A stretch of 15,556 nt of DNA from Planctomycetota bacterium (GTDB lineage: Bacteria > Planctomycetota > PUPC01 > JACPCR01), in contig JASLXP010000081.1 of NCBI GenBank assembly GCA_030740295.1, positions 1-15,556 on the forward strand. The letters run 5' to 3'. Position 1 is the stretch's first letter; the number at the start of each line of letters is the position of its first letter. Below the pieces are notes generated by a model that had not been told where the DNA came from, did no database searches, and saw only the letters and a program-made list of their open reading frames with translations. A program made the position numbers and the translations under genes. Below are positions 7,239-14,000 of the stretch, piece by piece.

Positions 7239-10200
7239 CTACTGTAAAAGCAGCACGTCCACGTCCTCGAAGGCGTGATTGAGGGCTACAGTCTTCCCGG
7301 TCGATTCAAATCCGAGTTCGCCGTGATGCAGAGAGGTGATCATTTTCACTTTCAGGCCCGGTCGAAGTGTGATGGTGATGCCTTTCGATGCTTCCTGGTT
7401 GGAGTTGTCGACGAGAGTCAGGACGGCAGCGTTCATCTTGCGGTGGATGCGGAGCCGGGCGTCGACGTATGGGTTGCTGGTGAAGGCAGCGCGAGGTGGC
7501 GGGCCGGCGAGGGCGAGGAGCTTGGCCAGAAGGTTGGTGGCCTTCGAGCTGTAGTTAAGCGGGGATCCATCCCTTTCGTCCGACTTGAGTTTCTTCCAAT
7601 CACGACTGTGCACGAACGTCTGAGGCAGGGAGGCGTTGACCGCGATGGCGCGGCCGTTGCCGTGTTTGTTGACGGTGATGGCAGGTGAACCATCTCCAAA
7701 GGAGGCGAGGATACTGGCGGTGGAGACTTTGCCGCGGGCCCGCCACGGCGAGTAGATCGTCAGGGACTCCGCGTGCGTGCCGGTTCTCGCCATTGTTATC
7801 ATTTCGGTCACGGCCCCCTCTCCTTCGGCTGCAGTCATTGCTTTGTATCCAAAGAGTGCGAGCATGTTCTGATTAACCGATAGCTCCTCGCTGGTTTCGC
7901 CGATGCCGTTGATGGCGATCAGTGTTCCGCCGTCCTTCACCCACTCGGTAAGGCGGGCAGCGCAGGCTTTTCGCATGTAGTGCTGGGTGATGAAGAGGAC
8001 TTTTACCGCGCAGTCTTTGCCGCCAAAGGCGTCCGGATTCAGAAGCTGCGTTTCGGCGAGAAAGTCGACTTGGTGTCCGAGGTGGCGCAGCATCATGTAA
8101 GCCCATCGATTGTTGTCCGCGCTTAATGACTCTTCCTGCTTGAGGCAGCTCCAGATTGCATCGGTGTCGGACATCACCATCGCTACCGGGCTGGCCGGTG
8201 GTCGAGAGCCGACCAGGACGTCCTCGGCAAATCCGATCATGTGACAGATTCGTCGGATCGCTTTCAGACGTGGGGGCGAGGTGCTGTACCAGTTCTCGGT
8301 CGCGGTGTAGCGCGGACCATAGGCGAAGAAGGACATGCAGTCGGCGCCTGCCCCAACCGAAATGAACCCGCGCTTCAAGAGATGCAGAGGTGGGGTCGGG
8401 AAGTAGGAAGACTGGGAGGCAAGCATCGCGGTGACCGTCTTGCCACCGTAATGTTCCGTGGCCCGGAAGACATCGATCAGGTAGCCAACGGAAGCCGGGC
8501 CGTTGAAGGTCTCGTAATCGCATGCCTGCGGGCAGTTCACGGCAGTCGGCGCATCAGGTCGCCAGTAACTTCGCATCGGCCGATAGGTGGTGATCATATC
8601 GATGCCCGACTGTTGACCCCGGAACAGCCGACGGGTGTGGATGTTGGCGTGGACGCGCACATCCTTTCCAAAGACCTGTTTCGCGGCGTACGCGGCATGG
8701 CCCAGCCGGCACGGCCAGAACCCTCGCAACAGCAAGGCAGACTGGAAAACTTCCAGCGGATGTCGAGCGCGGTTTTCAGGCGTGTTGTAGAAGAGCTTCC
8801 AGTGGTCGTTGAACGTGTCCGGTCGCTGGACATCGAAGCCCTCGCCGCGTCCAAAGAACTCAAGAGGGATACCGGAGAATGAGGAGGCGCCCTCCATCGC
8901 CTGTTGCCAATGCCAGGTGGATTGGTCGGCCATCTCCTCCTTTGGCTTTGGCTGCATGGCGCCGAAAATATCCATGCCCGGTTCATCGCAGACGCCGAAG
9001 TCATCGACCTTGATTCCGAGGCGGTCGTAGTGATCTTTTGTCTTTCGGAAGGCGGCGATCATCTTGTCGAGGTCATAGCCGAGGTTAGGGCCCGGCTCGC
9101 GGATGGCATGCGAGTATCCCGTCGTGAAGGCGTACCCAAATTTCTTGACCATTGCTTCAGGCACGACACTCGCGGATGAAAACCCCAACGCCGCACCAGT
9201 GCGTAACAGGGCTTCGCCCGTCTCCAGCAGGTTGGCGATGTAACCCACGGCACCCACCGGAAACTTTTTCGGGCGCTTACCCTTGACCGCAAAACTTTCT
9301 ACCAGCGCGGCTGTTTCTGTTTCAGTCTCCAGCAGCGTCCTGGGTTCAGCGAAATTGTTCCTGTCCACTTCGAATCCAAAGCCGATCTTTCGTTCCCCGG
9401 CTTTGATGTCGTAGTGTGACAGCAACTCCACATCCTTGACGAAAGGGTTGCCGGTAATCTCAATCCGTCCGGCAAAGGGAACGCGAGCCATCTTCTCGCT
9501 GTAGCGGAAACAGAACCAGGAGAACGTGGAACTGCGGAGACTGTTGAGAGGAATCCAGACCGACGCTTCGCCTTGTTCGAAGAAATCGTCGGTGTCGTAT
9601 CGTGCGGTGTAGGCGTCTGTCCCCAGAAAACCGTTGCCCCGCCGCCAAGGCGTGCCATGAACAACGGCGTGGATGTGGAATCGACATGACTCAGACTGAG
9701 TATTGACGAGCCGCATGCAAGCGAACGGCATGTCTTCAAGTCTCCAGTGTTCCTGCCGGGCATCGAAAGTATCGTGGAGCAAAGCCCGGCCGTCGGGTGT
9801 CGTGACTTTCACAGAATCAAACGCAGTGCTCCCCGCGGCGTAAAGACGGATGCCTCCGGTGAGTGGTGTGCGCTCACTGAGTGTGATCTCTTTCACCCGA
9901 TCGCCGTTCATGAGGAGAGATGCCTGCCGGCCACGAAGCTCAACCCGCATGGTGTTCCAGCCCTTCTTGAGTCGGCTGTTGATCGGCATTGGGAGGGGAT
10001 GCCTCCAGATGCGGCTGCTGTAACTGCGCGCAATCCAGGTCGCGCTGTGCATGTTCTTGAGACCAGCGGGTGGCACGCGAAAGCTGACGCCCACCCAGGC
10101 GGTCGAATAGCGCACCGACAGTTCGATGTTGCAGTCACCCCAATCCGCATCGAGGTAAGGCAACGATAACGGCCCTCGCCCGGCGACCTTGCGAACCGCC

Positions 10201-10751
10201 CCGTCCTGCCACTTCCATACCGGAGGACTTTCGATCTTTCCGTAGACGGCCCGAGGGTATTCGGTTCGAACACTCTCCACGAGAGGGTCATCCAGTTCAT
10301 CGTCCTTCTCCATCTGATCCTGAATGGTAATCTCAGGAGTCTTCTGAACGAGGCCCGGTGTCGGCAATGTATCAAACCTGAATTCAACGCCCTTTGGCAG
10401 GCCCTCTTTCTCGAGCGGGCCGGAGAAATAGAGGAAATACCTTTGTCCGCGCCTGGCATGAATCCATGCCTGCTTTGTCTGTTTGTCGACGGCGACCGGT
10501 ACCTTCTCTCCCTGCAGGTCCGTGACGACGAAAAGGTCACCAAGCACCATCAGCATCGAGGGAAAGCTGGCCAGTCTCAAGCCGCCTTCCTCCATACCAT
10601 CAGGAGTCTGAAAAGGAACACGGAACCGATGGGGTTTGCTGTGCCATTCGACCTCTCCAGCCGCCAGACCAGCCACATCGAGCGTTACCAGAAGCGTGAC
10701 CATGATGCTGCCGGCAGAGCAGGTGTTCGTCGGGCTACGGAGTCTTGGCAT
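7239..10751 (-). CDS. Secreted 1170-aa multidomain putative glycosidase (beta-galactosidase-like layout)
   Basis: The N-terminus has a signal peptide with a hydrophobic stretch 'SIMVTLLVTLDVAGLAAG', cleaved near residue 32. Residues about 200-330 look like a LamG/concanavalin-type beta-sandwich ('WNTMRVELRGRQASLLMNGD', 'GGIRLYAAGSTAFDSVKV'). Residues about 500-850 suggest a TIM-barrel glycosidase, with 'IKVDDFGVCDEPGMDIFG' (E590 a candidate acid) and 'GADCMSFFAYGPRYTATENW'. Residues about 857-975 resemble the GATase-like trimerisation domain of GH42 enzymes ('VAMVMSDTDAIWSCL', 'RLTEWVKDGGTLIAINGIGE'). A C-terminal beta-domain ends 'DVDVLLLQ'. The order barrel, GATase-like domain, beta-domain is that of GH42-like beta-galactosidases, but I do not see the canonical GH42 motifs clearly, so the specificity is open. 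The ATG at 10751 has a loose GGGGGTGA upstream. The gene follows a small gene by 9 bases and is probably co-transcribed with it. Confidence 0.75.
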   Translation of the reverse strand: MPRLRSPTNTCSAGSIMVTLLVTLDVAGLAAGEVEWHSKPHRFRVPFQTPDGMEEGGLRLASFPSMLMVLGDLFVVTDLQGEKVPVAVDKQTKQAWIHARRGQRYFLYFSGPLEKEGLPKGVEFRFDTLPTPGLVQKTPEITIQDQMEKDDELDDPLVESVRTEYPRAVYGKIESPPVWKWQDGAVRKVAGRGPLSLPYLDADWGDCNIELSVRYSTAWVGVSFRVPPAGLKNMHSATWIARSYSSRIWRHPLPMPINSRLKKGWNTMRVELRGRQASLLMNGDRVKEITLSERTPLTGGIRLYAAGSTAFDSVKVTTPDGRALLHDTFDARQEHWRLEDMPFACMRLVNTQSESCRFHIHAVVHGTPWRRGNGFLGTDAYTARYDTDDFFEQGEASVWIPLNSLRSSTFSWFCFRYSEKMARVPFAGRIEITGNPFVKDVELLSHYDIKAGERKIGFGFEVDRNNFAEPRTLLETETETAALVESFAVKGKRPKKFPVGAVGYIANLLETGEALLRTGAALGFSSASVVPEAMVKKFGYAFTTGYSHAIREPGPNLGYDLDKMIAAFRKTKDHYDRLGIKVDDFGVCDEPGMDIFGAMQPKPKEEMADQSTWHWQQAMEGASSFSGIPLEFFGRGEGFDVQRPDTFNDHWKLFYNTPENRARHPLEVFQSALLLRGFWPCRLGHAAYAAKQVFGKDVRVHANIHTRRLFRGQQSGIDMITTYRPMRSYWRPDAPTAVNCPQACDYETFNGPASVGYLIDVFRATEHYGGKTVTAMLASQSSYFPTPPLHLLKRGFISVGAGADCMSFFAYGPRYTATENWYSTSPPRLKAIRRICHMIGFAEDVLVGSRPPASPVAMVMSDTDAIWSCLKQEESLSADNNRWAYMMLRHLGHQVDFLAETQLLNPDAFGGKDCAVKVLFITQHYMRKACAARLTEWVKDGGTLIAINGIGETSEELSVNQNMLALFGYKAMTAAEGEGAVTEMITMARTGTHAESLTIYSPWRARGKVSTASILASFGDGSPAITVNKHGNGRAIAVNASLPQTFVHSRDWKKLKSDERDGSPLNYSSKATNLLAKLLALAGPPPRAAFTSNPYVDARLRIHRKMNAAVLTLVDNSNQEASKGITITLRPGLKVKMITSLHHGELGFESTGKTVALNHAFEDVDVLLLQ

Positions 10752-10760
10752 GATCAGTCG

Positions 10761-10958
10761 TCACCCCCGTTGTCCGCGGCTGGGAGATGAATGAGAAAAC
10801 AGCCTGCCGGCTGTCTCTCCATGAAGGGGCATATCGTAATCATGCTCCGGATCCGTAATGGCACGGAGAATATCAACTACATACCTCGCTTCGATGATTG
10901 CGGGGGTTCGGTCGATCCGAACTCCCTCGTAAACCACTTCGTTACTCGCCCTGATCAT
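10761..10958 (-). CDS. Small hypothetical protein of 65 aa, possibly the tail of a decayed gene
   Basis: The minus-strand frame begins 'MIRASNEVVYEGVRIDRTPA', continues 'IIEARYVVDILRAITDPEHD' and ends 'SHSSPSRGQRG', 9 bases before the 1170-aa gene. A very strong ribosome site, GGAGGAG at 10974-10968, is 9 bases before the ATG at 10958. A GTG at 10964 is too close to that site. The frame stays open without a start codon back to 11039, and that extension also looks coding ('TEGRLAYFYSEEKVK'), with the ribosome-site-like bases serving as Glu-Glu-Lys codons. It may therefore be a real small gene coupled to the glycosidase gene, or the 3' end of a longer broken gene. I recognise no family. Composition is acidic and soluble, with no signal peptide or membrane segment. 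Confidence 0.45.
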   Translation of the reverse strand: MIRASNEVVYEGVRIDRTPAIIEARYVVDILRAITDPEHDYDMPLHGETAGRLFSHSSPSRGQRG

Positions 10959-10967
10959 CTTCACCTT

Positions 10968-10974
10968 CTCCTCC
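10968..10974 (-). promoter_or_regulatory. Strong ribosome-binding-like site before the small gene
   Basis: GGAGGAG on the minus strand is 9 bases from ATG 10958 and only 3 from GTG 10964, favouring the ATG. The same bases also read as Glu-Glu codons in an open upstream frame, so the match could be incidental. Confidence 0.45.
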
Positions 10975-10998
10975 GAATAAAAGTACGCCAGACGTCCT

Positions 10999-11079
10999 TC
11001 AGTGCATGGCCCGAAAATACTCCTGGGCAGCGATGTGGCTCAATCGGCAGCAGGCGTGGGTCGGCCTGTCCAGTCTCCA
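10999..11079 (-). pseudogene. Possible 5' fragment of a broken gene upstream of the small protein
   Basis: In a different minus-strand frame from the small protein, 26 codons read 'WRLDRPTHACC' and 'RLSHIAAQEYFRAMH', then stop at TGA 11001-10999. The neighbouring frame picks up at exactly this point with 'CTEGRLAYFYSEEKV' and runs into the 65-aa frame. Adding one base at the junction would join them as 'EYFRAMH-TEGRLAYFYSE'. The fragment is short, so this is a suggestion rather than a firm call. No function can be assigned. Confidence 0.3.
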
Positions 11080-11092
11080 GCTAGCCCCAGTG

Positions 11093-11151
11093 CAAGTGGA
11101 ATTCTTTCAGGCCCTGTTGCTTACGCCAAGAGCTCAGTTGGAATTCACTTG
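11093..11151. repeat. Imperfect stem-loop overlapping the stop of the discoidin-domain gene
   Basis: CAAGTGGAATTC at 11093-11104 pairs with GAATTCACTTG at 11141-11151 with a single bulged base and a 36-base loop. The right arm covers the TGA at 11147-11145 of the minus-strand gene. No U-run follows in the direction of transcription, so it could be an mRNA-stabilising or weak termination structure. The stretch between it and 10965 otherwise holds only the possible gene fragment described separately. Confidence 0.35.
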
Positions 11152-13838
11152 GCGGAGGTCTTAACCAGAACCTCGTCGGCGAACAGCCACGCCTTGAGGC
11201 CGGCAGCGCGGTGGCCGGCAGGTATTGTCCTGACGCTCTCTGCACGAATCCGCACGTAGTGCGCGTCAACCTTCAGCTTGTCGGCGTAGACGCATTGCAC
11301 TCGGATGCCCTTCGCCCCTCGGTAATCCTTCAACTCGCGTGACGACACCAGGCTGAAAGTCTTGCCGTCATTTGAGACCTCGAAGACAACCTTGTTCGGA
11401 AGGTAAATCCCCACCGAAATCGATTGCAGCAGGCAAACGCCCAGACGCTCGATGGTCTCCGGTTGGCCGAGGTCGATCACCGCTTCGAGGTCGTCGGCAT
11501 GAAAACCGAGCCACAGACCCGAAGTATGATCGGGTCCGCTGACCTTTCCGTCTACCAGTGTTGCGGCGCCGAGGCCAGGATAGAGGGAGCTGGGCTTCGC
11601 GGTCAGTCTGACGGCTTTGCCAAGGGCCCCATGATTGACCTTCTTCGCTTCACCAGCTTCGAGGCGTGCCACTTCTTCCGCGGGGAGCATCTGCTTGCGG
11701 AGGGCCTCATAATGCTGCTCGATCTTGCTCTCATGCGTCAGGCCCCACAGTGACGTGTTCATCTGCCGCATGGCCAGAACCGAGATGATCCATCCCTGCG
11801 TCCAGCCACTCTCGATGGCCCACGCACCCCAGCCATGGTCGGCGTTGCATCCCCAGTGTTCCCAACGTTTGAAGTCAAACGCACGAAACCACCCGCCATC
11901 TATCTGAGGATGTTTGGCACTCTTGACCTGGATGCGGCAGAGGAATTCGGCTAAGCGATTTTCGGCTTCGAGGATGTCCTCATCTCCAGTCGCAGCTGCC
12001 GCTTCGTGCAAGGCAAGGAACGCGAAGTTGGTGGTATAGAGCAAATCGGCCACCGGGTCTCCATTCTCAGCAATCAATGAAGCCTCATTTGTGCCGTAGG
12101 CCGTGTTGCTGCGAGGTGGCGGATACAGTCCCTTGCCCGGCCGGCCCAGCTCTTCACGTATGGCTCCGCATTTGTCCTGCAAGGACAGCAACCCGTCGAC
12201 CGCCTTGCGTAACATCGCCCGGTTCTCGGACGTGTCTTTAACTCGTACCAGCCAGGCCAGAGGCAAGACTATCCGTGCTCGCTCCTGCGCCAGGCCATTG
12301 GTCCACCGCCAGCCATCAGTGTGGTGGGCCATGGTCATCTTCAGTGCAATTTCCGCCCGATTGAGAAACAGCTCATCGCCTGTCTGCTCGTAGGCCCACA
12401 AGTAACAGGCCCACAAATAGGCCTCAAAGTGCGGGGCAAAATGGATCGGCTTGCCCCGGAAGTATCGCTCCCATCCGCCGCCAAGTGCGTTGATGTCAAC
12501 GCGACTGCCTCGGAAGCCGAACCGGCCTGTCGTACGCAGATTGGCCAGCAGGCACATCATCATTGCCTCATCCCAGCGACTGTCTCCACTGAGCGCGGCA
12601 GTAGCAAGGGTTCCCAGCATCTGCCTCGCGTTGTCGTCTCCGTAGTTGGCGACGTACCAGGCTGGCGTGGTGATGCCCCATGCGATCAGCCCGAAGGCGC
12701 CGTGCCTGGGGTCGCCCCTTTGCCGCTTACGAGCGTCTGACTTGAACAAATAGTAATCCAGCAGGTTTCGAGAGATTTCAGAGTAGGTCTTATCTCCAAG
12801 TAGTTTCCCGCTGAACGCCATCGCCATGGCTGTCTCACAGATGCAGTCGCCGCGCTGAACCGAGCTGATTGCTTGTGTACCGTCTCGATGGATCACCGAA
12901 ATCACAGCTTCCATGCTGCCCAGCGAGCCGTCGCCAAGCGGCCAGTCAGCCGGCATCTGTTCGATTCGGCTCCGCCCAGCCACTTGCTTTTGAAAGGATG
13001 GATGCACGATCATCTTCGCCTTCCCGTACCACTCGATACCGCGCCGGATTGCCTGCCTCTCGTAATCTTCGGGCAACGAAGCAGTCCTTGTGTACGTCGC
13101 GATTGTGGAAGGAGTCCATCTCAGCGGTGGCACCTCAGAGTTTGGGGACAGCCATGCCAGTATTTTTCTCCAGATTTTTCGCCAGGAATCGCGAGGAGCG
13201 TAACGGCCGGTAACAAAGTGGCTCAGCTTTGTCGTGGCCACCAGCACACTACGGTTGGGCATTTCAAACAAGATCGGAGACGTTCTGTCTGGCAATCCAT
13301 ACACGGCGGTGTCGAACCCGGCGACTCGCGCCGCTACCATGTGCGACTGCTTTGCCTCGACAGGAACATAGTGCAGCCCGTTAATCGGAACGATCTGCAA
13401 CTTCTCCAGGTGCTTGCCGAAGAAATCGGACGCGATCACTCCGCGCTCGACATGCGTGCTGCGCGGTTTCCCCACCTCGGCTCCAGGCAGCCGTCCGGGG
13501 TATTCGACGTACAGTCGCAATTTCTTCTTTGCCGCCAGCTCGAACACTGCCAGGTCGATCGCGGTCGGCTGTTTCGGATAGCTGGATGCAAGGATTAACA
13601 CCCCGGCGCCATCGGCTGCGGCGCCAACCGCATCGCTCGCACTTTCAGACCGGGGATACTCCCCGGCCGCCGTCACCACGCGATAGAGATCATTGTTGGC
13701 CGAGCAGCAGAACACGAGGTTGGCCCGCCCATCGTTCTCTGCCTCAGCTCTTATCGGTACGATTACCGCACAGAAAGTGATCGCAGCGCTGGATACGCGG
13801 CAACACATTTCGGGACGGAAGCGATCTCGAATTCTCAT
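11145..13838 (-). CDS. Secreted GATase-like / six-hairpin toroid / F5/8 type C protein
   Basis: The frame is open from a GTG at 13856 (903 aa). I prefer ATG 13838 (897 aa), because the only purine-rich site abuts the GTG and the resulting signal peptide is better formed: 'MRIRDRFRPEM' then hydrophobic 'VSSAAITFCAVIVPIRAEA'. ATG 13808 is also possible. Residues about 25-240 alternate beta and alpha elements like a class-I glutamine-amidotransferase fold ('GAGVLILASSYPKQPTAIDL', 'LRLYVEYPGRLPG'). Residues about 265-720 are a helical (alpha/alpha)6 toroid of the six-hairpin glycosidase type, with 'HFEAYLWACYLWAYEQTGDE', 'AQERARIVLPLAWLVRVKD' and 'WAIESGWTQGWIISVLAMR'. The last 150 residues are an F5/8 type C (discoidin/CBM32-like) domain: 'GAATLVDGKVSG', 'WLGFHADDLEAVIDLGQPET', 'FEVSNDGKTFSLV', 'AHYVRIRAES'. 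The role is probably hydrolysis or lysis of a glycan on or outside the cell. The exact glycosidase family is unclear. Confidence 0.75.
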   Translation of the reverse strand: MRIRDRFRPEMCCRVSSAAITFCAVIVPIRAEAENDGRANLVFCCSANNDLYRVVTAAGEYPRSESASDAVGAAADGAGVLILASSYPKQPTAIDLAVFELAAKKKLRLYVEYPGRLPGAEVGKPRSTHVERGVIASDFFGKHLEKLQIVPINGLHYVPVEAKQSHMVAARVAGFDTAVYGLPDRTSPILFEMPNRSVLVATTKLSHFVTGRYAPRDSWRKIWRKILAWLSPNSEVPPLRWTPSTIATYTRTASLPEDYERQAIRRGIEWYGKAKMIVHPSFQKQVAGRSRIEQMPADWPLGDGSLGSMEAVISVIHRDGTQAISSVQRGDCICETAMAMAFSGKLLGDKTYSEISRNLLDYYLFKSDARKRQRGDPRHGAFGLIAWGITTPAWYVANYGDDNARQMLGTLATAALSGDSRWDEAMMMCLLANLRTTGRFGFRGSRVDINALGGGWERYFRGKPIHFAPHFEAYLWACYLWAYEQTGDELFLNRAEIALKMTMAHHTDGWRWTNGLAQERARIVLPLAWLVRVKDTSENRAMLRKAVDGLLSLQDKCGAIREELGRPGKGLYPPPRSNTAYGTNEASLIAENGDPVADLLYTTNFAFLALHEAAAATGDEDILEAENRLAEFLCRIQVKSAKHPQIDGGWFRAFDFKRWEHWGCNADHGWGAWAIESGWTQGWIISVLAMRQMNTSLWGLTHESKIEQHYEALRKQMLPAEEVARLEAGEAKKVNHGALGKAVRLTAKPSSLYPGLGAATLVDGKVSGPDHTSGLWLGFHADDLEAVIDLGQPETIERLGVCLLQSISVGIYLPNKVVFEVSNDGKTFSLVSSRELKDYRGAKGIRVQCVYADKLKVDAHYVRIRAESVRTIPAGHRAAGLKAWLFADEVLVKTSAK

Positions 13839-14000
13839 TCTCGTCTTTCTGTTCACCCTCCCGGTGAATCCAGGTTAAGGTTCTAAATCTATGGTTCTCA
13901 GCTATCATGCTAGCTGAATCGATGGCGGGACGGAACATGCATATGCACCCATTTTGAGCTGTTGGGCAGCGATCGTGATTCTTCCTCCAAAGGAGTATTG
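13839..14000. promoter_or_regulatory. Divergent intergenic region with operator-like palindromes
   Basis: This AT-richer gap separates two outward-reading genes and must hold both promoters unless one is leaderless. TCAGCTA (13898-13904) and TAGCTGA (13911-13917) form a perfect 7-base dyad around TCATGC. TGCATATGCA at 13938-13947 is a perfect 10-base palindrome. GGTTCT occurs twice, at 13879-13884 and 13893-13898. I cannot pick -35/-10 boxes with confidence. The two palindromes are plausible sites for a regulator controlling both genes. Confidence 0.4.
13989..13995 (+). promoter_or_regulatory. Ribosome binding site for the GTG start at 14001
   Basis: AAAGGAG ends 5 bases before GTG 14001, ideal spacing. 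The in-frame TTG at 13998 would be only 2 bases away. The site justifies a GTG start followed directly by a signal peptide. Confidence 0.75.

Noticed and set aside
10791..11084. A 97-codon plus-strand frame in the gap between the two minus-strand enzymes, containing 'RPDHLHLLLRI'
   Set aside because: The short phrase recalls REP-associated transposases ('DHLHLLL'), but nothing around it fits that family, there is no ribosome site, and the opposite strand looks more coding.
11093..11151. The stem-loop at the stop codon as an intrinsic terminator
   Set aside because: The loop is 36 bases, the stem has a bulge, and no U-run follows, so I list it only as a repeat.
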